Assembly (NCBI RefSeq): GCF_014117325.1
Contig: NZ_CP059732.1
Coordinates: 930,001 to 994,000 of the forward strand
Origin: Spirosoma foliorum
GTDB lineage: Bacteria; Bacteroidota; Bacteroidia; Cytophagales; Spirosomataceae
DNA: 64,000 bases
Direction of reading: 5' to 3'
The translations under genes and the position numbers were made by a program. The first letter of the stretch is position 1, and every line of letters starts with the position of its first letter. Of this stretch, positions 16,978-25,360 are shown one piece after another. Below the pieces are notes generated by a model. That model was not told the DNA's origin, made no database searches, and worked only from the letters and a program-made list of their open reading frames with translations.

Positions 16978-19704
16978 CTACGGCACTTTCTTCGCTTGTG
17001 CTTCCAGAATCAGTTGCAGATTGGCGTTCTCGCGAGTAATGTGTGTATAACTTCCTTTGCCCATTTGGGCTAGCTTTTTGAGATTTTGGCCATTGATTTC
17101 GTTTCGACCAAAGGTGAAGATTGTTAAATGAATGTCCTGATTGCTGGATTCGTTCACGAGTTGGTACACCTCATCGCTTACCGGGAATTCGCCGTCGGTA
17201 GCCAGAATAATTCGGTTGTTGCCCGCCCGGATGTAGTTCTTGTCGGCCACTTTGTAGGCTAAGCGGATGCCTCCGTTCCCATCGGTGTCGCCGTCAGATT
17301 GAAGTTGATCGATGATACGGGCGATCTCATTGGCGTTCGTTCCTGACGTTGGCTTCAGGGCAATTTTCGCTTTACCCGAGTACACCACAATCGAAAGCTG
17401 GTCTTCGGGTCGGATGATACGCAGCAGCGATTTGATCGCTGTTTTCAGCAACGGCAACTTGTAAGGCGAATCCATTGAACCTGATACGTCTAACAGCAAC
17501 ACCATATTGTTGGCCGCAAAACCGGCTAAGGAATTAACAACAACTGTCTGGCCAGGTCGATCGATAAATACGGTATCAACTTTGGTTTGATTTACGTAAA
17601 CAGTGTCGTGCTTAATAGTCGTTGTACTGGTCGCTAGAGTTGGATTACTGACTGGACTTTGGCGAGCTGTTGTCGATTGGGCAACTGGTTTTGCTTCCTG
17701 AACTGACGGAGTAATGGGTTTGGGCACTTTTTCAGCTACTGGCTGAATAATAGTTGGTGTGGACCGACGGAAAGCCAATACGTTCGGCTCGTTGATGGTT
17801 TTTAAAACGCCTACTTTGGCCAAATCGCTGAACTGATTGTAAAGGTAAGCCAGCTGGTTATAGAAATAGTAAAACGATTCATACTCCCGATCGGGCGATT
17901 TGGCCGCGACTTTCTGCACCTTTTCGGCCATCTTGATCGAGTTTTCGGCCAGGTCTTCATAGGGTGTATAAGGGCATCCGCCATTGTTCCGGCCCAACCT
18001 TTTTAACCCTTTCAAATTCTGGAATTCGTTTGCAATCAGAGTTCTGGCTTCTGCCTGAAGAATGTCTGTTGCTGGTAGTTGAGGAGCTTCGCCTTTCAGA
18101 TAAGCGCGTACACCAAACAAGGCTTCTTTATTCAGATCAATCAGTTTTAGCATTGCCTGTCCCGATACATCGTAGGAGGAGATCGGCTTTTTAAGCGGAT
18201 AACTTTCGTGAATACGTCGTACATCCTGATAGAGTTGTTCCTTCCTTCGGTCAAACGTATCGAACAGGTAGGCATATCGATCCAGAATAGCATCGGAGCG
18301 TTTCAGGTTGTCCTGTTCATATTGTTTGGTGCTGGTATAATTGATCAACTCAATACTCAACGCATCCATTTCTTTCAGGATCGACAGTAGCGCGTCAGCT
18401 TGTCCATTAATGGAGGCTCGGTAAGATTGTGGAATTTGCGGAGTATTGATAACAAGTAATTGGTGCTCAGACAGAGGAACTTTATAGTCTGCGTGCGAGT
18501 AGATTGACATGTTTCGTCGACTGGGCGATCCCCGATAATAGTCGGCCGAAGACTGATAATCGCGGATTAGTAGCTGCATCTGGTTCATCTGCCGCAACGA
18601 TTCGTTTATAAAGTCGATATAGGCATTTAACGCTTCGAAGGTGGCCGGACTGGCTGGCGCTGCGGCTGGTTTTATCGAGAGTGCAATGGGCGCACTGTCC
18701 TGAAAGGAAGCAGTCGCATCGGTTTTTGGACTGGCGGGTTGAGGGACATCGAAAGCAAAAGCACGAATGTATCTTGGATAATCCAGCAATTGTTTGGTCG
18801 GCGTGCTATTCCTGACAAAGCCCTGATACCAGCTTAATAAGTCGTTGTTATACTGGTTGATAAAGGATCGATAGAATTCGTTGTTGTGTCGCGATGTTTG
18901 TTGAGCGGCAAAGTTATAATCGTCGACGGCCCGTTTTTTTAGCGCCTGAATCGTTTGCAATCCCCCTTTAAACGAATCCAGCATGCTCGAGGCCGGATAT
19001 TGAATAACTGATTTACCTTTCCCGAATTCGTTTAGTAGTTTTTCATCGGTGACTATGCTCTGCTGTACCAGCTTGACTGGCCAGTTGGAGGGCGCCTTTT
19101 CAGTCAAATAATAGGCTAGCGTATCAAGTAACTGTTGCTGACTGACGAGCACTTTCTCCATTTCCTTTTCGGTATAGAGATAGGCATCAGTAGCGCGATA
19201 AGGCTGATATCGACGATAAATGCGCTGGATCTGTTTATAGAAGTTGTCTTTGTCGTTGCTGAATTGAGTTGTAAGTGTCTGAAATTCTGTGATAAGTTCG
19301 GTTGCTTTCTTGAAGTTATCGCGTTCATAATCTTTCAGTCGATCATAGGTTTCCAGGGCTTTGGCTGTCTGATCGATTTTGTTGACCAATTGCCATAGAG
19401 CCTGTGTACTTGCGTTTAGTCGCTGTTTTTCCACATCGGTGAAAGCCTCGCTGGTTAGGGCTTTTTTGTAGTAATATTCCTCCAAAGTGCCCGATGGCGA
19501 TAGGCGCAAGCGGTGCTGCAATTGATGCACTCCCATATCAGCATAATAAGCCTGTATCCGCTGCTGTCGATCGCTTACTTCATTGACCGATTGATTCAGG
19601 AAAGCGACGTACTGATTGAGCGCCTGCTGGGGCGTCTCGTGCATCGCCTGCCCCGTCGCAAAATAGGCGAAGAAGCACAGGAGCAGAAAGAGGGAAGTGT
19701 GCAT
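16978..19704 (-). CDS. Exported VWA protein with duplicated helical region
   Basis: A 908-residue protein with a signal peptide (residues 1-19, FAYFATGQ) and a C-terminal von Willebrand factor A domain (about residues 730-905). The metal site shows DVSGSMDS, then SDGDTDGNG and ATDGEFPVSD. The long N-terminal part (about 20-690) is mostly helical and falls into two related halves of roughly 300 residues: LNQYVAFLNQSVNE matches LNAYIDFINESLRQ, and DYERDNFKKATELI matches QYEQDNLKRSDAIL. A Pro/Thr linker precedes the VWA domain. It probably works in the periplasm or at the cell surface in a metal-dependent protein contact. The ATG at 19704 is preferred over the TTG at 19725. Confidence 0.75.
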   Translation of the reverse strand: MHTSLFLLLCFFAYFATGQAMHETPQQALNQYVAFLNQSVNEVSDRQQRIQAYYADMGVHQLQHRLRLSPSGTLEEYYYKKALTSEAFTDVEKQRLNASTQALWQLVNKIDQTAKALETYDRLKDYERDNFKKATELITEFQTLTTQFSNDKDNFYKQIQRIYRRYQPYRATDAYLYTEKEMEKVLVSQQQLLDTLAYYLTEKAPSNWPVKLVQQSIVTDEKLLNEFGKGKSVIQYPASSMLDSFKGGLQTIQALKKRAVDDYNFAAQQTSRHNNEFYRSFINQYNNDLLSWYQGFVRNSTPTKQLLDYPRYIRAFAFDVPQPASPKTDATASFQDSAPIALSIKPAAAPASPATFEALNAYIDFINESLRQMNQMQLLIRDYQSSADYYRGSPSRRNMSIYSHADYKVPLSEHQLLVINTPQIPQSYRASINGQADALLSILKEMDALSIELINYTSTKQYEQDNLKRSDAILDRYAYLFDTFDRRKEQLYQDVRRIHESYPLKKPISSYDVSGQAMLKLIDLNKEALFGVRAYLKGEAPQLPATDILQAEARTLIANEFQNLKGLKRLGRNNGGCPYTPYEDLAENSIKMAEKVQKVAAKSPDREYESFYYFYNQLAYLYNQFSDLAKVGVLKTINEPNVLAFRRSTPTIIQPVAEKVPKPITPSVQEAKPVAQSTTARQSPVSNPTLATSTTTIKHDTVYVNQTKVDTVFIDRPGQTVVVNSLAGFAANNMVLLLDVSGSMDSPYKLPLLKTAIKSLLRIIRPEDQLSIVVYSGKAKIALKPTSGTNANEIARIIDQLQSDGDTDGNGGIRLAYKVADKNYIRAGNNRIILATDGEFPVSDEVYQLVNESSNQDIHLTIFTFGRNEINGQNLKKLAQMGKGSYTHITRENANLQLILEAQAKKVP

Positions 19705-20133
19705 GATTGAACAAACAAGAATCAAAAGCGTAACCTGTTCACGTAGAGCTTTTTGAGAAGGAGTGGGGTCCGCCGTGTTTAAAGGCCAAATAAACTAAAT
19801 TTCAAAGGCCGTTTGGTGAAAATCTTCGTCAGCGGCAGTAAACAGGTGCCGATCCATCACGGGTTTATGGGATAAAGAGCATAAGGGAATTATAGGTTTA
19901 TGCGTAATGCCAACCGACGTTACTTATTGATTATTATGAGAAAAATTATATTTAAAATAATATTTTTACCGTAAATTAAATATGTATATATTGGTTAATA
20001 TTAGGATTATATATTTATAAAACTTAAATAGTTAAAATATTAAATTGTATTTTATTTAAAATTGAATATTATATTTTGTATATCAAATTGGATGGTTTTA
20101 TTTTTAGGAGTAAAATTTAAGCACTCATCAAAG
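19705..20133. other. AT-rich divergent regulatory region upstream of SusC
   Basis: About 430 bp without a gene. From about 19920 it is very rich in A and T with many TTTAAA-like words. It must contain the promoter of the SusC operon. The nearest match to a -7 box is TATATTTTG (20070-20078), with one base too many in the spacer, so I do not call it. No hairpin or binding-site pair was clear. Confidence 0.4.
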
Positions 20134-23100
20134 ATGATAAGAAAACTACTGTTTAACCTATTTTTAATGCTATCGAGTATAATGAGTTTCTCATATGCTC
20201 AAGATCGCGTTATCACAGGACGCGTCACTTCCAGTGACGATGGTGGCCCGTTGCCTGGGGCCAGTATTTCGGTAAAGGGTACCACGCGTGGTACAACGAC
20301 AGATGCCAGTGGGAATTTCAGTTTGTCAGTACCCGGCAAACCAACACTGGTTGTCTCATCGATCGGATTTGCTCGTATGGAAGTTGAAGTGGGAAACCGG
20401 AGTACGGTTACGGTTCAATTGCAGAGCACTAACAGCGATCTGGAAGAAGTCATTGTAACGGGTTATGGCGGTGTTCTCAGCAAACGGGAAGTAACCGGAG
20501 CCGTCTCTAAAATTAAAGGGACCGACATCCAGAACGTGCCCGCGCAAAGTATCGACCGGGCTATGCAGGGCCGTATTTCGGGGGTGCAGATTTCCTCGGC
20601 CAATGGTGCTCCTGGTGGCGCTATGCAGGTGCGTATTCGGGGTGTAGGTTCGATTACGGCAGGTAACGAACCCCTCTACATTGTAGATGGTGTGCAGCTA
20701 AACACGCAGAATACAAATAGCTATGCCAGCTCGAACCCGATTAACTTCCTGAACCCTAACGATGTTGAGTCGATTGAGGTGTTGAAAGATGCTGCGGCTG
20801 CATCGATCTATGGTTCACAGGCAGCCAATGGGGTTGTTATCATTACCACGAAAAAAGGGAAAGCCGGCAAAACACAGGTAAAACTGAATTATTACCAGGG
20901 CGTTGTTGAGCCGATCAAATACTTCGACGTACTGAATTCACAGCAGTGGGTAAATATGCGTACCGAAGCGTTCATGAACGCTAACCCAACGCAGTCCAGA
21001 ACCTGGGCGCTTCAGCAGGTGTTGGGCATTCTTCGGTATACGAATATTGCTAACCTGGGCGAAAATCAGCTGCAATCTATTGTCGATACCCTGAAAACGT
21101 ACGATTGGCAGCGGGCGGCTATGCGTAGCGGACGGGTACAGAATTATGAGGTTTCGCTCTCTGGCGGTAGCGATCGGAATAACTTCCACTTTTCATCATC
21201 CTATAATACACAGGATGGTAACGTTGTTGGAATCTATTTTAAACGCTTTACAACCAGCTTGCGGCTGGGCCAAAAACTCTCGGATAAATTGCAGTTTGAG
21301 CAATCGATCAACCTAAGTACCACAACCCAGGGTGGGCAGTACGCGTCGCCCAATGGTGGAGGTTATTTGGGGTCAGCCGCTTTCGGGGGGCCTGTTATGG
21401 TACCAACCAACGCAATTTATAATGCTGATGGCAGCTATGCCAATACGCCACAAACGGGTGGTGCCGTTGGGGTTGTTAGTCACAACTTCATCCTATCAGC
21501 CGATTACGCTAAAATCACCTCGACTACAAATCAGTTGGTAGGCAGTGCCGCTCTGACGTATAAAATAACCCCGCAGTTAACATTCCGGCCAACTGTCAAT
21601 CTGGATTATCGCCTGATTAAAGGGAACTACTATGCTGACCCACGTATCCAGGATGCCTATAGTGTACAGGGCCGGGATTCGTTCCAGAATGAAGAAAGCA
21701 TCAACTTCCTGACGAACGGTGCGCTTACCTACGCACATCAGTTTGGTCAGCATTCGATAAATGCCTTGGCCGGGCTTGAGTATCGGAGCGATACCCGGAA
21801 TGGTACTAGTGGTTCGGCTTATGGTTTCCCAACGTCGGCTTTCCAGTACATCTCTGCCGCTGCCAATTACCAGAGCATGTCAAGCTCCTGGACGGGTTAT
21901 CACCGAGCTTCTGCTTTTGGTAAGATCGACTATAATTACAACAGCCGATATTTTCTATCACTGATTGGCCGTTACGATGGTTCGTCACGTTTCGGAGCCA
22001 ATAACCTTTTTGGTTTCTTTCCCTCAATTTCGGGTAGCTGGTTAGTATCGGATGAGGCTTTCCTAAAAAATAATCCTGTGTTGACGGAGCTGAAATTACG
22101 CGCCAGCTATGGATCGACAGGTAACGACCAGATCGGGAACTTCGATTCAAGAGGGTTGTATGTCGGTGGGGCTAACTACAACGGGGGTAGTGGTATTGCT
22201 GTAACCAGTCTGGCCAACCCTGACTTGAAATGGGAGCGAAACACAGAGATCGCTGCCGGTCTGGAATATGGTATCTTCAATAACCGAATTCGGGGCCAAT
22301 TCGATGTCTACGATCGGACCAGTAACGATCTGTTGTTACAACGTCAGGTGCCGAACACAAGTGGTTACACCACTATTACGTTTAACGCAGGTCAGGTAAA
22401 GAACCGGGGCTTCGAGACCGAAATTACGGTTGATGTGCTGAAAACCTCGTCGCTGCGTTGGGAAAGTAGTTTCAACTTTTCAGTTATTGATAACAAGGTT
22501 ACCAAACTCTACGACGGTATTTCTCCACAGGCCAACGTCGACAGTCTTATTCTGCTGACAGCGCCGGTGCAGGCAGGTAACACAACGGTTACCCGTAATT
22601 TCATCGTTGGTAAACCTGTTTATGCTAACTATGCCCCTGTTTATGCGGGTGTGAATCCGGCTACAGGCCGCGCTATGTGGTATGATCAGAATGGTAACAT
22701 CGTTTATACCTACCAGACTCCTCGCGATTCGAAATACTTAGGTTCGGACTTTGCTAATATTTACGGCGGCTGGCGTAACCAGATCTCATACAGAGGTTTC
22801 GACCTGACGGCATTTTTTCAGTATGAATTCGGGCGCCGTGTAAATAACTCGCAGGGGCTCACGCTCATGGATGACGGAACCCGCAACGTAAACACCTTAA
22901 CCGACGTCTATAATCGTCGCTGGACAGCACCCGGTCAAATTACCGACGTACCACGACCATATAATGGTGGAGCTGAGATACTGGGGTCTTCGTATGTATC
23001 CAGCACGAGCCGTTCTATTGAAGATGCTTCCTACATCCGTTTAAAGCAGGTACAACTGGCGTATACATTCCCGAAAGCCTTGCTCACCCGTACGAAACTG

Positions 23101-23256
23101 CTCCAGAATGTGCGCATTTATGGGATAGCTACAAACCTGGTTACCTGGACGAAATGGACAGGCTACGATCCTGAATTCCTGAACTTCGGATCGGGTAATA
23201 CGGGCGCTATTCCCCAATCGAAGACCTATACGTTCGGGGTCGAGATCGGTTTGTAA
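20134..23256 (+). CDS. SusC/RagA-type TonB-dependent outer-membrane transporter
   Basis: A 1040-residue outer-membrane transporter. Signal peptide to about residue 22 (SSIMSFSYAQ), then a carboxypeptidase-like domain (RVITGRVTSSDDGGPLPGA, residues about 24-100), the TonB box and plug (VIVTGYGGVLSKREVTGAVS, then RIRGVGSITAGNEPLYIVDGV) and a 22-strand barrel ending TYTFGVEIGL. It imports a ligand with the SusD partner encoded downstream, using TonB energy. The ATG at 20134 gives a good signal peptide; the TTG at 20062 only adds an unlikely leader. The ligand may be peptide-derived, because an S9 peptidase gene closes the cluster. Confidence 0.95.
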   Translation: MIRKLLFNLFLMLSSIMSFSYAQDRVITGRVTSSDDGGPLPGASISVKGTTRGTTTDASGNFSLSVPGKPTLVVSSIGFARMEVEVGNRSTVTVQLQSTNSDLEEVIVTGYGGVLSKREVTGAVSKIKGTDIQNVPAQSIDRAMQGRISGVQISSANGAPGGAMQVRIRGVGSITAGNEPLYIVDGVQLNTQNTNSYASSNPINFLNPNDVESIEVLKDAAAASIYGSQAANGVVIITTKKGKAGKTQVKLNYYQGVVEPIKYFDVLNSQQWVNMRTEAFMNANPTQSRTWALQQVLGILRYTNIANLGENQLQSIVDTLKTYDWQRAAMRSGRVQNYEVSLSGGSDRNNFHFSSSYNTQDGNVVGIYFKRFTTSLRLGQKLSDKLQFEQSINLSTTTQGGQYASPNGGGYLGSAAFGGPVMVPTNAIYNADGSYANTPQTGGAVGVVSHNFILSADYAKITSTTNQLVGSAALTYKITPQLTFRPTVNLDYRLIKGNYYADPRIQDAYSVQGRDSFQNEESINFLTNGALTYAHQFGQHSINALAGLEYRSDTRNGTSGSAYGFPTSAFQYISAAANYQSMSSSWTGYHRASAFGKIDYNYNSRYFLSLIGRYDGSSRFGANNLFGFFPSISGSWLVSDEAFLKNNPVLTELKLRASYGSTGNDQIGNFDSRGLYVGGANYNGGSGIAVTSLANPDLKWERNTEIAAGLEYGIFNNRIRGQFDVYDRTSNDLLLQRQVPNTSGYTTITFNAGQVKNRGFETEITVDVLKTSSLRWESSFNFSVIDNKVTKLYDGISPQANVDSLILLTAPVQAGNTTVTRNFIVGKPVYANYAPVYAGVNPATGRAMWYDQNGNIVYTYQTPRDSKYLGSDFANIYGGWRNQISYRGFDLTAFFQYEFGRRVNNSQGLTLMDDGTRNVNTLTDVYNRRWTAPGQITDVPRPYNGGAEILGSSYVSSTSRSIEDASYIRLKQVQLAYTFPKALLTRTKLLQNVRIYGIATNLVTWTKWTGYDPEFLNFGSGNTGAIPQSKTYTFGVEIGL

Positions 23257-23283
23257 TTCACTTCATCCTTTGTCATTTAGTTT

Positions 23284-24735
23284 ATGAAAATATATATGTT
23301 TAAACGGGCACTTGCCACAACGATTCTGACGGGTGGCCTCTTTGCCTGTACTAGTTTAGTGGATGTAAAGCCCAAAACCGCCGTTGATTCGGGTACGGCC
23401 CTTACTACACAGGAAGCGGTTAATGCTGCCGTTAATGCCGTGTATGACGCCTTGCAAAGTACCGACCTGTACGGGCGAGATTTGATCGCGCTTCCTGAGG
23501 TTCTTTCTGATAATGGGCGGGCAACCAATAACTCCAGCCGACTGGTGGCCGAATATCAGAATCAGCCAGGAAACCATATGATTAACTGGACGCAGGATTA
23601 TTACGGAATTAATCAGGCAAACCTGGTGCTGGATGCGCTGCCTAAAGTTACATTGACAGATGCCCAGCGTAACTCCTACATGGGTCAGTGTTTGTTTCTG
23701 AGGGCATTAATGTATTTCGATTTGATGAAATCCTATGCCTATATGCCAACGGCGGTAATCAATGATTATAACCGGGGTGGGGTTCCATTGGCGCTGACAG
23801 GCGTGTTGACCTTGCAGCAGGTGGAATTCCCCAGTCGACCAACTATCGATGCTGTATATACGCAGATTCTGGCCGACTTGACAACCGCTATCGATAAACT
23901 GGGCGGCACTGCTACGTCGAGAGGCCCCGTTTATGCAACTAAAGGGGCAGCTCAGGCACTATATTCCCGAGTCGCACTTTATGCCGGAAAATATCAGGAA
24001 TCGGCCGATATGGCAACCAGTGCATTGACTTCTGGCGTGGGAGTCTTTCAGTCGAAAACCACGTATATAGCTGGTTGGCGTACAGCTGTTAACCCAGAAT
24101 CGATGTTTGAAATTAATTTTCAGACAAATGAGAACATCGGGGTAAATACCTCATTACAAACAACTTTTACAACGCTGGTAACGCTTGGCAACACGGCGCA
24201 AACGGGTGGTTTTGGTGATGTGGTGCCAACAGTGGCTTTGTTGGCTGATCTGGAATCAGAGAAAGATGCATCAGGTAACGTGCTGGATATTCGCCGTCAA
24301 TTGTACGAATTAGGCACCAAAGGGCGGGGTGCTCAGAACATTGAGACCACCAAATTTCTGGGTAAAAACGGTACCATTAACCTCGATAATGTTCCGGTTA
24401 TTCGGATTTCGGAAATGTACCTGAACCGGGCCGAAGCCTATTACCGACTGGGAAAGGAAGCCGACGCGATCAAGGATTTGAACACCATTCGGACACGTTG
24501 TGGTCTGGCCGAGAAAACGGGCTTGACGGGAGCTACTCTACTGGATGAGATCATCAAACAGCGCCGACTGGAGTTTGCGTTCGAGGGGCACCGTTTCTGG
24601 GACTTAAAACGCCTGGGACGTGATATTGTCAAACTGCCTACCAACCTGCCGTTCACAGATTACCGCGTTCTGGCTCGTATTCCGATCAGCGAGATCAACA
24701 ACAACCGCAATCTGAAGCAGAATTATAACTACTAA
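23284..24735 (+). CDS. SusD/RagB-type nutrient-binding lipoprotein
   Basis: A 483-residue surface lipoprotein, partner of the SusC transporter 27 bp upstream. The signal ends in GGLFACTSL with the lipid-attached Cys near residue 20. SusD features are LRALMYFDLMKSYAYMPTA (TPR-like helix), SEMYLNRAEAYYRL, RCGL and the C-terminal RRLEFAFEGHRFWDLKR. It binds the ligand and closes over the transporter as a lid. Length and end (NRNLKQNYNY) are typical. The operon continues with a small lipoprotein gene 41 bp downstream. Confidence 0.95.
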   Translation: MKIYMFKRALATTILTGGLFACTSLVDVKPKTAVDSGTALTTQEAVNAAVNAVYDALQSTDLYGRDLIALPEVLSDNGRATNNSSRLVAEYQNQPGNHMINWTQDYYGINQANLVLDALPKVTLTDAQRNSYMGQCLFLRALMYFDLMKSYAYMPTAVINDYNRGGVPLALTGVLTLQQVEFPSRPTIDAVYTQILADLTTAIDKLGGTATSRGPVYATKGAAQALYSRVALYAGKYQESADMATSALTSGVGVFQSKTTYIAGWRTAVNPESMFEINFQTNENIGVNTSLQTTFTTLVTLGNTAQTGGFGDVVPTVALLADLESEKDASGNVLDIRRQLYELGTKGRGAQNIETTKFLGKNGTINLDNVPVIRISEMYLNRAEAYYRLGKEADAIKDLNTIRTRCGLAEKTGLTGATLLDEIIKQRRLEFAFEGHRFWDLKRLGRDIVKLPTNLPFTDYRVLARIPISEINNNRNLKQNYNY

Positions 24736-24776
24736 GCCGTTGACTTTGGGCTCAAATCATTAATACACAAATTGAT

Positions 24777-25256
24777 ATGAAACTATTCTTGCGTTTCGTG
24801 ATGATAAGCGTTGTCTTATTCACACAAACTTCCTGTTTCAAGGAAAACGATTTCTTGTTTGATAGTAAAACGCTTGTCGAATTCCAGGCTACAGTTGTTA
24901 CCTCACTCGCCGTTGGAAAAACATACCCGCTGTTAACGACCAAGAACGGAGCCGGTACGTTAATTACTCAGGTAAATTTGGTAGGTGCCCAACGAGCTAA
25001 GGATGAGGTTATTAAATTTTCGGTTGATAAAGACAATACGACAGCAATAGAAGGTGTACATTATAATTTGAAAGGAGGGACGTTCACCATTCCGGCAAAA
25101 TCCAGCTTTGGGGACTGCACCGTTGAGATATTAACGGGAGCTGCCCCAACTGGAACAACCAAAACCGTTGATCTGGTTTTGATATTGGAAGGAAATGGTT
25201 CGGACATTACTCCGAATGAGAATTACAAAAAGGTCGGTTATCGGATTTCGTTTTAA
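24777..25256 (+). CDS. Small SusCD-associated lipoprotein (DUF4843-like)
   Basis: A 159-residue lipoprotein: signal VVLFTQTSCFKEND with the lipid Cys near residue 20, then one beta-rich domain with IEGVHYNLKGGTFTIPAKSS. This Calx-beta-like or DUF4843-like arrangement is common in the third gene of SusCD operons. It probably sits on the cell surface beside SusCD and binds part of the ligand. No enzyme motif is seen. The assignment to DUF4843 itself is tentative. Confidence 0.7.
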   Translation: MKLFLRFVMISVVLFTQTSCFKENDFLFDSKTLVEFQATVVTSLAVGKTYPLLTTKNGAGTLITQVNLVGAQRAKDEVIKFSVDKDNTTAIEGVHYNLKGGTFTIPAKSSFGDCTVEILTGAAPTGTTKTVDLVLILEGNGSDITPNENYKKVGYRISF

Positions 25257-25264
25257 ATGCCAGC

Positions 25265-25297
25265 TGCCGCAGCTATAATTGGCTGCGGCATTTTTTT
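25265..25297 (+). terminator. Intrinsic terminator of the SusCD operon
   Basis: TGCCGCAGC (25265-25273), an eight-base loop, GCTGCGGCA (25282-25290) and seven T directly after. This is a textbook stem and T-run right behind the lipoprotein gene. Confidence 0.9.
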
Positions 25298-25360
25298 GAC
25301 CTGTATCATTTGTTTTCGACCTATCTTTAATACTCAATAACCTGAAATACCCTCTACTTT

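Noticed and set aside
20062..20133. TTG start for SusC
   Set aside because: It adds 24 residues before a normal signal peptide that starts at the ATG at 20134.
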